The position numbers and the translations under genes are program-made. Below are positions 31,244 to 39,468 of a DNA stretch of 64,000 nt, piece by piece. Every line of letters starts with the position of its first letter. The stretch's first letter is position 1. The stretch covers positions 1-64,000 of the forward strand of contig PLON01000054.1 of NCBI GenBank assembly GCA_003142095.1, given 5' to 3'. This DNA is from Acidimicrobiaceae bacterium (lineage in GTDB: Bacteria; Actinomycetota; Acidimicrobiia; Acidimicrobiales; RAAP-2). The notes beneath the pieces are model-generated. The model had not been told where the DNA came from. It searched no databases and saw only the letters and a list, made by a program, of their open reading frames with translations.

Positions 31244-34200
31244 CTCTGTACAAGGAAATTGACTACGGAACCCCGGCACGCTCGGGCGAGTCCGAGGTAG
31301 CGCTGACCATCGACGGCGTGCCGGTGACGGTGCCGGGCGGAACTTCCATCATGCGGGCGGCCGCAATGGCAGGCGTCGATATCCCCAAACTCTGCGCCAC
31401 TGACTCGCTCGAGCCGTTTGGCTCGTGCCGGCTGTGTCTCGTCGAAATCGACGGACGCAAAGGCACACCGTCTTCGTGCACCACGCCGTGCGAACCGGGC
31501 CTCAACGTGATCACGCAGTCCCCCCGACTTGAGCGGTTGCGCCGCGGAGTGACCGAGCTCTATCTGTCTGACCATCCTCAGAACTGTCTCACCGACGAGA
31601 CTCACGCCGAGTGCGAGTTGCGCGAGATGGCGGCAACCGTGGGCGTCACGACCGTACGGTACGGCTCAGGAGGTGCGAACCACCTGGACGCGCCAAAGGA
31701 CGAGAGCAATCCCTACTTCACATTTGACCCGGGTGCGTGTATCGCCTGCTCTCGCTGCGTGCGCGCCTGTAGCGAGGTGCAAGGGACGTTCGCGCTCACC
31801 ATCGCGGGTCGTGGCTTCGACTCGAAGGTGAGCGCGTCCTCCAACGAGCCCTTCATGACCTCGGAGTGCGTATCGTGCGGCGCGTGCGTCCAGGCCTGCC
31901 CCACGACGGCACTGCAGGAAAAGACCATCATCGCGATGGGCCCGCCGCAACGAACGGTGCTCACGACCTGCGCCTACTGCGGGGTCGGCTGCTCGTTCAA
32001 GGCCGAAGTACGTGGGGACGAGGTCGTGCGGATGGTGCCGCTCAAGAGCGGTAAGGCTAACGAGGGTCACTCCTGCGTGAAGGGCCGGTTCGCTTGGGGC
32101 TACGCCTCACACCGCGACCGACAGTTGCACCCGATGGTGCGCGAGTCGATCAATGATGAGTGGCGTACGGTCACTTGGGATGAAGCGATCAGTTTCACTT
32201 CGTCGCGACTGAAGGCAATCCAAGCCCGTCACGGCGTGGAGTCCATCGGGGGCATCACGTCGTCACGTTGTACGAATGAAGAAGTGTTCGTCGTCCAGAA
32301 GATGATTCGCGCGAGTTTTCGCAACAACAACGTTGACACCTGCGCTCGCGTGTGCCACGCCCCGACCGGCTACGGGCTCGGCCAGGCCTTTGGAACTTCA
32401 GCGGGTACCCAGGACTTCCGCTCCGTGGACGAGTCCGACGTGATCTTGCTCATCGGGTCCAACCCGACCGACGCACACCCGGTCTTCGCGTCGCGCATGA
32501 AGCGACGCCTTCGCGAAGGGGCGCAACTCATCGTGGTCGATCCTCGTCGGATCAACCTCGTTCGCACACCTCACGTCGAGGCGGCGCTGCATCTTCAACT
32601 GCGACCGGGTACGAACGTCGTCGTGCTCAACGCCCTCGCCCACGTGATAGTCACCGAGGGGCTCGTCGATCAGAAGTTCGTGGCCGAGCGCTGCGAGACC
32701 GACGACTTCGAACGGTGGGCTCGCTTCGTCGCCTCGCCCGAGAACAGTCCCGAGGTAACCGAGGAGATCAGCGGCGTGTCGGCCGCTCACGTGCGGGCCG
32801 CGGCCCGACTGTACGCCGCGGCCCGTAACGGGTCGATCTACTACGGACTTGGTGTCACCGAGCACAGTCAGGGCTCGACCATGGTGGCGTGCCTGGCGAA
32901 CCTGGCGATGGCCACGGGCAACCTCGGGCGCGAGGGCGTCGGGGTCAATCCGCTGCGCGGTCAGAACAACGTCCAGGGGTCCTGCGACATGGGCTCGTTC
33001 CCCCACGAGTTCCCCGGCTACCGTCACGTCTCGGGTGATGAGGTTCGACACCAGTTCGAAAAAGACTGGGGACTCGAACTCAGCGCCGAGCCCGGACTGC
33101 GTATCCCCAACATGTTCGAGGGGGCGATCGAGGGTTCCTTCAAGGCGCTGTTCGTCCAGGGCGAGGATATCGCGCAATCGGATCCGGACTCCAAGCACGT
33201 GAAGGAAGCACTCGCCTCGCTCGAGTTGTGTGTCGTCCAGGATCTGTTCCTCAATGAGACGGCGGCGTTTGCTCACGTGTTCCTTCCGGGGACTTCCTTC
33301 CTCGAGAAGGACGGAACCTTCACCAACGCCGAGCGACGGATGAACCGGGTCCGCCCAGTGATGGCGGCGAAGAGTGGCAAGCAGGAGTGGCAGGTGGTGA
33401 GTGAATTGGCGACGGCAATGGGCTACCCCATGCACTACGACGACGCCAGCCAAATCATGGATGAAATCGCCAGTACCACGCCCGCGTTCGCCGGAGTCTC
33501 GTTCAAGTTGCTCGACGAAGTGGGGAGCGTGCAGTGGCCGTGTAACGACGCCGCCCCGCTCGGCACGACGATCATGCACGAAGGCAAGTTCGTGCGCGGT
33601 AAGGGTCGCTTCGTTGAGACACCCTTCGTCGCGACCGAGGAGCGCACCAGCCGTCGTTTCCCGTTGCTGCTTACGACCGGACGGATCCTGGCCCAGTACA
33701 ACGTCGGGGCTCAGACGAGACGCACCGAGAACGTCGCCTGGAACAGTGAGGACGTTCTGGAGATCAATCCCCACGACGCCGAAGAGCGCGGAGTGCCCGA
33801 TGGGGGTTGGGTCACCCTGGCCAGTCGAATTGGTGAGACGGCGCTGAGGGCCTACTTCACGGATCGAGTCCCCACGGGGGTCGTCTATACAACGTTCCAT
33901 TTCCCAGTGAGCGGAGCCAACGTGGTGACCACTGAAGAGTCGGACTGGGCCACCAATTGTCCCGAGTACAAGGTGACGGCCGTGCAGGTGCGCGCACGCG
34001 CACGCGCACCGCTGTCGAACGAGGAGTTCACAATCCCGGCCATCCCCGTTGCGGACGATGTCGTGGCGTCGCGTAGGGGCGACGACTCAGCGATCCGCCG
34101 CGATCTGGTCCGCATGTCGAACCAGATCGCGGCGAACTTCGCCTATCGCGCTCCCGATGAGGCCGCCGCCGAGGTGGCGAACCACATCAAGAAGTTCTGG

Positions 34201-34305
34201 CCACCGAGCATGCGTTCGGAATTGCTCAACAATACGGACGTGAGCGCGCTTGACCCGATCACCGTCGAGGCGATTCGCCTCTTGAGTAGCCCCGCACCGA
34301 CCTGA
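31240..34305 (+). CDS. fdsA: NAD-dependent formate dehydrogenase alpha subunit fused to a delta-like domain
   Basis: The 1021-residue enzyme oxidises formate to CO2. Domains: 2Fe-2S (Cys52, 63, 66, 80); a NuoG-like His-Cys region where HPQNCLTDETHAEC keeps His112, Cys116 and Cys125 but has Asp119 in place of the third Cys; two 4Fe-4S motifs (Cys167-177, Cys210-220); the 4Fe-4S of the catalytic part (CAYCGVGC); the Mo ligand Cys372 in ARVCHAPTG (Cys, not Sec). From about residue 950 the chain matches the separate FdsD subunit (LVRMSNQIAANF, EVANHIKKFWPPSMR), joined by an Arg-Ala repeat linker. FdsD is normally a stand-alone gene in this operon type. Confidence 0.92.
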   Translation: MTLYKEIDYGTPARSGESEVALTIDGVPVTVPGGTSIMRAAAMAGVDIPKLCATDSLEPFGSCRLCLVEIDGRKGTPSSCTTPCEPGLNVITQSPRLERLRRGVTELYLSDHPQNCLTDETHAECELREMAATVGVTTVRYGSGGANHLDAPKDESNPYFTFDPGACIACSRCVRACSEVQGTFALTIAGRGFDSKVSASSNEPFMTSECVSCGACVQACPTTALQEKTIIAMGPPQRTVLTTCAYCGVGCSFKAEVRGDEVVRMVPLKSGKANEGHSCVKGRFAWGYASHRDRQLHPMVRESINDEWRTVTWDEAISFTSSRLKAIQARHGVESIGGITSSRCTNEEVFVVQKMIRASFRNNNVDTCARVCHAPTGYGLGQAFGTSAGTQDFRSVDESDVILLIGSNPTDAHPVFASRMKRRLREGAQLIVVDPRRINLVRTPHVEAALHLQLRPGTNVVVLNALAHVIVTEGLVDQKFVAERCETDDFERWARFVASPENSPEVTEEISGVSAAHVRAAARLYAAARNGSIYYGLGVTEHSQGSTMVACLANLAMATGNLGREGVGVNPLRGQNNVQGSCDMGSFPHEFPGYRHVSGDEVRHQFEKDWGLELSAEPGLRIPNMFEGAIEGSFKALFVQGEDIAQSDPDSKHVKEALASLELCVVQDLFLNETAAFAHVFLPGTSFLEKDGTFTNAERRMNRVRPVMAAKSGKQEWQVVSELATAMGYPMHYDDASQIMDEIASTTPAFAGVSFKLLDEVGSVQWPCNDAAPLGTTIMHEGKFVRGKGRFVETPFVATEERTSRRFPLLLTTGRILAQYNVGAQTRRTENVAWNSEDVLEINPHDAEERGVPDGGWVTLASRIGETALRAYFTDRVPTGVVYTTFHFPVSGANVVTTEESDWATNCPEYKVTAVQVRARARAPLSNEEFTIPAIPVADDVVASRRGDDSAIRRDLVRMSNQIAANFAYRAPDEAAAEVANHIKKFWPPSMRSELLNNTDVSALDPITVEAIRLLSSPAPT

Positions 34306-34327
34306 TCCGCGCCCGAGGAGTCCGCAT

Positions 34328-34516
34328 TCGGACCCCGACAAGAGGGTCATGGAGAAGTACGGCGCCTTCGGCGAGAAGATGATGTACGGCAAGAAGGTGC
34401 TCGGCGTCATCCGCTCGACGTTCCTCATCGGTCCCACCGAGACGATCGAGCGCGCGTGGTACGCGGCGCGCGCCGACGGCCACGCCGCCAAAGTACTCAA
34501 GCTGCTCGAGGGCTGA
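34328..34516 (+). pseudogene. 3' fragment of a Bcp-type peroxiredoxin gene
   Basis: Starting 22 bases after the formate dehydrogenase stop, the frame reads SDPDKRVMEKYGAFGEKMMY, then GKKVLGVIRSTFLIGP and ends GHAAKVLKLLEG-stop. This is the C-terminal third of thiol peroxidase Bcp/PrxQ. The N-terminal part with the peroxidatic cysteine is missing, and no start with a ribosome site precedes it. It records a deletion or recombination junction right behind the fds operon. Confidence 0.72.
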
Positions 34517-34640
34517 ACGTTCATCTCACACCGTGGCTCGCGGCGCGCAACCACGGACGGCGACCTATGGGGCGGTATCTGCGCCGGCCGCGCCAGCGAT
34601 GAATTACTGACCAACATTCTCCTGCGAGCCACACGAATTC

Positions 34641-34681
34641 GCTGCGGTCGTCGTCATGACCGCAGCGATATGCTCGCAACC
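34641..34681 (+). promoter_or_regulatory. palindrome and -10 element before the DUF6457 gene
   Basis: GCTGCGGTC (34641-34649) and GACCGCAGC (34658-34666) form a perfect 9-bp inverted repeat, followed at once by TATGCT (34669-34674), seven bases before the ATG at 34682. The layout, an operator next to a leaderless -10 box, parallels the one at 17207-17235. Confidence 0.45.
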
Positions 34682-34921
34682 ATGGGTACCGCCGCCGCGA
34701 CTTGGCTCGCTGCTTTCGTCGAGAAACTGGGTATTGACGCCCCAACCGACGCTGAGGTCGAGGCGATTCTGGCATTGGCTGGCACCGCCGCGCACGCCTC
34801 AGAACGAACCGCTGCGCCGATTGCGTGCTGGCTCGCCGCGAAGGCGGGCATCAACCCTTTCGACGCCCGGGAGCTCGCAAACGGTATCGCGGTTCTCGAA
34901 TCGGACACCGACTCCGTGTGA
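34682..34921 (+). CDS. DUF6457 protein
   Basis: The 79-residue helical protein, starting MGTAAATWLAAFVEKLGID, has EVEAILALAGTAAHASERTA and APIACWLAAKAGI, matching the small DUF6457 family that is often encoded next to, or fused with, actinobacterial MobA and FdhD genes. The function is unknown, but this genomic company suggests a role around Moco delivery to formate dehydrogenase. An ATG four codons upstream (34670) is possible; 34682 fits the -10 spacing better. Confidence 0.7.
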   Translation: MGTAAATWLAAFVEKLGIDAPTDAEVEAILALAGTAAHASERTAAPIACWLAAKAGINPFDARELANGIAVLESDTDSV

Positions 34922-35193
34922 TGCGATACGCGACCGCGTTGGATCCTCGCGCGCCCTAGCCCGCGTCGTTCCCGTAAGAAGTTCCCCGCGATGAACGAAG
35001 CGTCGTGTCACTTCGCCGCGTGGCGTACTGCCCATGACGTCGCCAACCAACGCGTACGTAGTGAGCCGCAGAAGACACTGTCGGTGATCCAAAACTCCCC
35101 GGGCGCATCTATGCTTCCGGGAATGGCTGAAACGAGGGTATTCGCCGTGGGTGCTAACGGCGGTAAGCCCAACAGCGAGGGGACCCCGCTACC
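34922..35193. other. leader region of moaA
   Basis: No gene is supported in these 270 bases. Several short stems can be drawn close to moaA (CGCCGT-N8-ACGGCG near 35144-35163, CCCC near 35096 with GGGG near 35179), so a structured leader is possible. I could not match it to the Moco RNA motif from memory. Confidence 0.25.
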
Positions 35194-36288
35194 GTGACGA
35201 TCACTCGACTCCCCGTTGGGCCCATTGCGCTGCGCGCGAAACCATCGGTGGGGGGCGAACCAGACACTCAACGTGGCCGCTCGCCGTCGATGCCGGTTCA
35301 TGGACCGCTCATCGACAGTTTCGGACGCGTTCACACTGACATGAGGCTATCGGTGACCGATCGCTGCAACTTCCGATGCGTCTACTGCATGCCCGATGAA
35401 GGAATGACCTTCTTGCCGAGGGCTGAAATCTTGTCGTTCGAAGAGATCGCTCGGGTGGCTCGCGTGGCTCGAGGACTGGGTGTGACCTCCGTACGCTTGA
35501 CCGGCGGAGAGCCCCTCGTGCGCAGGGGCATCGTCGAGCTGGTGCGTCGAGTAGCGGCCATGGGCTTCGACGACGTGTCCCTCACCACTAACGGAACTGG
35601 CTTGGCGCGCCTCGCCGAGCCCCTCGCGCAGGCCGGACTGCAACGGGTGAACATCAGTTGCGACTCGCTGCAGCCCGACCGCTTCGCTCAGATTCGCCGT
35701 AGGGGCGAGCTCAGCATGGTGCTCAAGGCAATGGACGCCGCCGAGGCCGCCGGGCTAGCTCCCCTCAAGGTCAACGTCGTTGTGATGGCGGGCGTGAACG
35801 ACGACGAAGTCCTCGACTTCTGCGCCTTCGCTCGGGAGCACGATCGAGTGGTGCGATTCATCGAGTACATGCCCCTGGACGCCAACGGCCTCTGGGACCG
35901 GTCCCAAGTTGTGGCGGGCAGTGACCTCCTGGCTCAGATTGGCGAGCGATGGCCCCTCGTCGCGTGCGACCCGCAGGGAACCGACTCAGCGCCCGCGGAA
36001 CGTTATCGATTCGCCGACGGGGTCGGCGAGATCGGCGTGGTCGCGAGCGTCACGCGCCCCTTCTGCGGCACCTGCGACCGACTGCGCGTGACCGCAGACG
36101 GCGCGGTGCGCAACTGTCTGTTCTCCGACGACGAACTCTCGCTACGCAGTGTGATGCGAAGCGGCGGTACCGATGATGAGATGGCCATGACGCTACGCAC
36201 GGCAATCTGGGGGAAGCTCCCGGGCCACGGGATCAATGACCCGGGGTTCCTTCGTCCGCATCGCTCGATGTCGATGATCGGTGGCTAG
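35194..36288 (+). CDS. moaA: GTP 3',8-cyclase (radical SAM)
   Basis: The 364-residue protein has the radical-SAM motif CNFRCVYC (about 59-66, CxxxCxxC), the GGEPL loop (VRLTGGEPLVRRG), and the C-terminal cluster FCGTCDRLRVTADGAVRNC with the conserved GxxRNCL region. It converts GTP to the 3',8-cyclo intermediate used by MoaC. The C-terminal double Gly (MIGG) needed for activity is present. GTG start at 35194 has no ribosome site; ATG at 35290 is an alternative that removes a poorly conserved head. The stop lies directly against an IS3 remnant. Confidence 0.93.
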   Translation: MTITRLPVGPIALRAKPSVGGEPDTQRGRSPSMPVHGPLIDSFGRVHTDMRLSVTDRCNFRCVYCMPDEGMTFLPRAEILSFEEIARVARVARGLGVTSVRLTGGEPLVRRGIVELVRRVAAMGFDDVSLTTNGTGLARLAEPLAQAGLQRVNISCDSLQPDRFAQIRRRGELSMVLKAMDAAEAAGLAPLKVNVVVMAGVNDDEVLDFCAFAREHDRVVRFIEYMPLDANGLWDRSQVVAGSDLLAQIGERWPLVACDPQGTDSAPAERYRFADGVGEIGVVASVTRPFCGTCDRLRVTADGAVRNCLFSDDELSLRSVMRSGGTDDEMAMTLRTAIWGKLPGHGINDPGFLRPHRSMSMIGG

Positions 36289-36365
36289 CGACCCGCTACG
36301 TTTAACGCTTCGAGTGCAACCTTGGCCTTGAAATCGGGCGTGAACTTGTTTCTTCTTCCTTGCAC
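36285..36365 (-). mobile_element. IS3-family orfA remnant
   Basis: On the minus strand a GTG preceded by GGAGG opens a 26-codon frame, QGRRNKFTPDFKAKVALEAL then NVAGR, the typical N-terminus of an IS3-type OrfA helix-turn-helix protein. It stops at the CTAG shared with the moaA stop codon. The rest of the element is gone. Confidence 0.7.
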
Positions 36366-36667
36366 GTGCACCTCCAGGATGCGTCAGTGCTCATCTTAAG
36401 AAACTGACCTGGGTCCCCTACGCTCGGAGACTGCCGGTGTCGGAGGCCCGATGCAACAGTTCTGCAACCTTCCACTGGCTCGACCTAGGCACGGCCTGAT
36501 TGGTGTCGAAGGCGGGACGCGTCCACCGCTCAGTGGGAGACATCCCGCCTCCATTATCATGAGGGCGACGGGCCCGGTGCTCAAGGGAGACCGTCCGACC
36601 CGAATCGTGCAACGGTGCGTGCACCCAGTCCGGATCCGGAACTGTCGAGAGTAGGAAAGAAGGAACC
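36366..36667. other. upstream part of the duplicated acidic-protein locus
   Basis: No gene. From about 36480 the DNA resembles the stretch before the first acidic-protein gene (near 3250-3384), closest over the last 65 bases before the start codon (GAATCGTGC, ACGGTGCGTGCAC and TCCGGAACTGTCGAGA shared). A partial copy of the dispersed repeat is at 36436-36445. Confidence 0.5.
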
Positions 36668-37042
36668 ATGGACAGGGACGAACAAGGACTGGAACTGGAA
36701 GACGAGATCTTTAAGGAAATCAGCGAGGAAGAGGAGGACGAGACCTCTTTGGATGCGGCGCTACTTGACGAGGATGAGGACGAGGGCGAGTTCGTCCAGG
36801 GGTCGGTCGACGCGGAAGACTTGGCGACGGGGTTCAACGCCACGATCCCGACGAGGGAGATCGACGTCGATGAGGACATCCAGGGAGACGAAGCGGTACA
36901 AGCCGGCGGCGAGGAATTGCTGACCGAGTTCGAAGTCACCGGCGAGGCGAACGGCGTAGTGCGTGGCGACGAGATCCAACTCGATTTGGAGGACGCACTG
37001 ACGTCTGGCAAGACCGTCACCGAGGCACCCGAAGGCGACTAG
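36668..37042 (+). CDS. highly acidic protein, copy B of a duplicated locus
   Basis: The 124-residue protein is a paralogue of the one at 3385-3741. Differences sit mainly in the acidic runs (DEDEDEGEF inserted), while EDLATGFNATIPTREIDVDE is unchanged, suggesting that the central segment is the functional core. AAGAAGGAACC precedes the ATG. Downstream homology continues past the stop (GGAATTC, CCGCACTGTC, GATGCTGGACGGAC shared). No known domain. Confidence 0.6.
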   Translation: MDRDEQGLELEDEIFKEISEEEEDETSLDAALLDEDEDEGEFVQGSVDAEDLATGFNATIPTREIDVDEDIQGDEAVQAGGEELLTEFEVTGEANGVVRGDEIQLDLEDALTSGKTVTEAPEGD

Positions 37043-37529
37043 GAATTCGGCTCCGCACTGTCGATGCTGGACGGACAAGTCAGCGTCGTCCGGGATGCTC
37101 GACCCTGGCTGCGACTGATCGGTCTCGGATGCGTGCGAGTATTCCCACTCACTTTCACATCGCCGATCGCGTTTCGCCATGATGGCACTTCACGATTGCG
37201 TCGACTGCGGCGAAGGCAATCACGCCCGGCAATACGATTATGGACCGAAAAAGGACGTCACGCCGCATAAGAAGAGATTTGAAGCAGAAACGACTGACAA
37301 ACTCTGACGATGTCCGAACACTGCCAGCGCACCACTGGCAACGCCACAGCATGCTCCCTTCTGCGCGCAGGGGCCGATTAAGGTGGTCGAACTTCGCTTC
37401 TACCCAATTGGTGTCATTACTAAACTCGCCTCGGACGAGTCTTCGCCAACCTCGGTCTGCGCGGTCGCGTGCAAGCTGTTGTCTACGCATATGAGATGGG
37501 TCTCATCTACTGTCGAATCGAGCACTGAC
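37043..37529. other. non-coding stretch
   Basis: About 490 bases. The first 65 continue the duplication shared with the 3.7 kb locus. The rest shows no supportable gene; the open frame that reaches back from the next gene to 37383 has no ribosome site. Confidence 0.4.
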
Positions 37530-38381
37530 ATGAAACACGCGCGTCACCGTCGTCGATCTACTTCGTCGCGACACCGAGCAAGCGCTTCATCGGACGGCCA
37601 ACTTCCCGTCATCGGTCGAGTTTTTCCGCCGCCCCTCGTCGCCAAGGTTCCTGAGATCATCTTGCTCTTCTGGGTGGTGAAGATTCTCACTACCGCCGGC
37701 GGTGAGGCAACCTCCGACTACTTGAAGAACCTCGGCAACATCAAAGGCGGCGGAGTCGAGGTCGCGATGTTTGCCGTTGGACTCGTGTGGCAGTTCGGAA
37801 CTCGCCGCTATCGAGCGTTCGCGTACTGGTTTCTGGCGTACGCGATCGCCACCTTCGGCACCGGCGTCGCAGACTTCCTCCACCTCGACGTACACATCCC
37901 GTACGCCGGGACGACAGTGCTGTGGGCCGTCATCCTCGGAGCCGTCTTTGCGCTTTGGTACCGCAGCGAAGGGACGCTCTCCATTCACAGCATCACGACG
38001 CAACGACGCGAAGCCTTCTATTGGTCCACGGTCTTCGCCACGTTCGCTCTGGGCACGGCGCTGGGCGACTTCACCGCTACATCGCTCAGCCTGGGCTACC
38101 TGGGGTCGGGAGTTCTCTTCGCGGTCGTCTTCTTTCTTCCCGCCGTAGCCTGGTGGAGATTCGGCCTGAACAGCATCGCCGCCTTCTGGTTCTCCTACGT
38201 CATCACTCGGCCGCTCGGTGCTTCGTTCGCCGATTACTTCAGTAAGGCTCGCGACCTCAGCGGACTCAACTTCGGAGACGCACCGACCGCCATCGTCTTT
38301 GGCGTGGCACTCCTCGCGCTCGTGGCGTACCTCGCGATCGCGAAACCGGACATTCAGCCGTCGCCCGGCGTAACGGATTGA
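37530..38381 (+). CDS. COG4705-type multi-spanning membrane protein
   Basis: About 283 residues with eight or so hydrophobic segments after a basic Ser/Arg-rich head. The protein contains repeated variants of the block KxxTTxxGE-x-xxD (WVVKILTTAGGEATSDYLKN near the N-terminus, FALGTALGDFTATSL in the middle, YVITRPLGASFADYF near the end), the internal-repeat signature of this uncharacterised family. Conserved acidic residues inside membrane spans suggest a cation transporter, but no substrate is established. The start is uncertain: ATG 37530 is taken because the family begins close after it. Confidence 0.72.
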   Translation: MKHARHRRRSTSSRHRASASSDGQLPVIGRVFPPPLVAKVPEIILLFWVVKILTTAGGEATSDYLKNLGNIKGGGVEVAMFAVGLVWQFGTRRYRAFAYWFLAYAIATFGTGVADFLHLDVHIPYAGTTVLWAVILGAVFALWYRSEGTLSIHSITTQRREAFYWSTVFATFALGTALGDFTATSLSLGYLGSGVLFAVVFFLPAVAWWRFGLNSIAAFWFSYVITRPLGASFADYFSKARDLSGLNFGDAPTAIVFGVALLALVAYLAIAKPDIQPSPGVTD

Positions 38382-38496
38382 CGTTCCAACACCGAATTTG
38401 GCGTTTCGAAACCATTGGAGAAACTCGGTCCCCACATGCTCCATTTCCAGCAGAATTGTGAGATGCTCGGACCGGAAGTACGGGAAGACGAAACCG

Positions 38497-38919
38497 GTGA
38501 AGAAAATCGGCAAAGGTTTTAGCATCGGCGTGTTGGCGCTCGGGATGAGCGCGGCAGTCATCCCGCTGTCGGCGTCATCGGCCAGCGGCCTAGTGGCGAC
38601 GACGCACACCGCGGCCGGGTCAGCGAAGTTGACCGATTCGAAGAAGTCGCCGTACAAGTGCACCGCTAAAGCGCTCGGGCCCGCCATCAAAGCCGTGGCC
38701 CAAGGGTCGCCGTACAAGGTCAATGCTGTCGGATGTTCCGGTAACTGGGCCTACGTCGTTTTCACTTCAGGCGGAGCGAAGCAGGTTGATGTGCTCGCGT
38801 ATCTAAAGTCGCTCACCACGTGGATCGCGGACAATACGACGACGGTCTGTATGAAGGGCATCTTGCCGAGCTCCATCAAGGCCGAGGCGTGCAAGAGCGG
38901 GCTTTCTCAAGCGCAGTAG
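38497..38919 (+). CDS. small secreted protein, function unknown
   Basis: The 140-residue protein has a classical signal peptide (VKKIGKGFSIGVLALGMSAA, cleavage near SSASG). The mature part contains three cysteines (YKCTAKAL, VGCSGNWAYVVF, VCMKGILPSS) plus EACKSG, four in all, which could form two disulfides, and NWAYVVFTSGG resembles stress or adhesion modules. GTG start with GGAAG ten bases upstream; the open frame upstream to 38398 is not needed. Placed 115 bases after the COG4705 gene on the same strand. Confidence 0.6.
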   Translation: MKKIGKGFSIGVLALGMSAAVIPLSASSASGLVATTHTAAGSAKLTDSKKSPYKCTAKALGPAIKAVAQGSPYKVNAVGCSGNWAYVVFTSGGAKQVDVLAYLKSLTTWIADNTTTVCMKGILPSSIKAEACKSGLSQAQ

Positions 38920-39468
38920 CGGCAACCCGACGCCAGCCTCTGTGTCGCTGTCGAATGAATCAATATCGGAACTTGAACTTCGAGAAAAGCCTCATTACTC
39001 GCTACGGGTGAACGTCATTTCCCAATTCAACTTCCACGAAGCACCTTCGCCGTAAGAAAAGGACTGTCGCCACGTGGGCGCGACTGCGTCGGCCCGCCAC
39101 TCAAAGCGAACCTTTACGGCGTGCCCGCCGAGTACGTTGTCGCACTCGAACGTCCCGCAACGGTCGACACACTGGCCAACGAGGGGGGGATCGAGACGTC
39201 TCGGCGACCGAGTGGAACTCCACCAAATGCTCCAGGTCTTAGTTGAGGGGTCGGATCAGCTACGTCTCGTAGCTTGCGTTTGAGAACTTCCCAATTACCG
39301 TAGATAAATTCAAAGGCTTGGGATTGAGAAGTTTGCATACGACAGAATCTTCCAGGTCCTTGTGACGGGCAGGCGTCACTGTTCAGGTTGGAGAACTATC
39401 ACAACTGCAACCGTCGCCGTGGCCGTGGCCGTGGCAACGACTGACTCGCCTAGCGTTCGTAAGCCGCT
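38920..39468. other. non-coding stretch with tandem hexamer
   Basis: About 550 bases between convergent genes. I see no supportable gene on either strand. Near its right end three tandem copies of GCCGTG occur at 39416-39433. Confidence 0.4.

Noticed and set aside
32350-32360. Selenocysteine in formate dehydrogenase
   Set aside because: The Mo-ligand position is encoded by TGC (Cys), not TGA, and the frame has no internal TGA.
32398-33900. Open frame of about 500 codons on the minus strand opposite fdsA
   Set aside because: Same reason: mirror of the codon bias of the formate dehydrogenase gene, with no recognisable protein features.
35080-35193. Possible Moco riboswitch before moaA
   Set aside because: Stems can be drawn but the conserved bases are not recognisable by eye; the same covariance search applies.
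37587-38723. Open frame of about 380 codons on the minus strand opposite the COG4705 gene
   Set aside because: The plus strand encodes hydrophobic spans and family repeats; the minus product is a charged low-complexity sequence typical of antisense reading.
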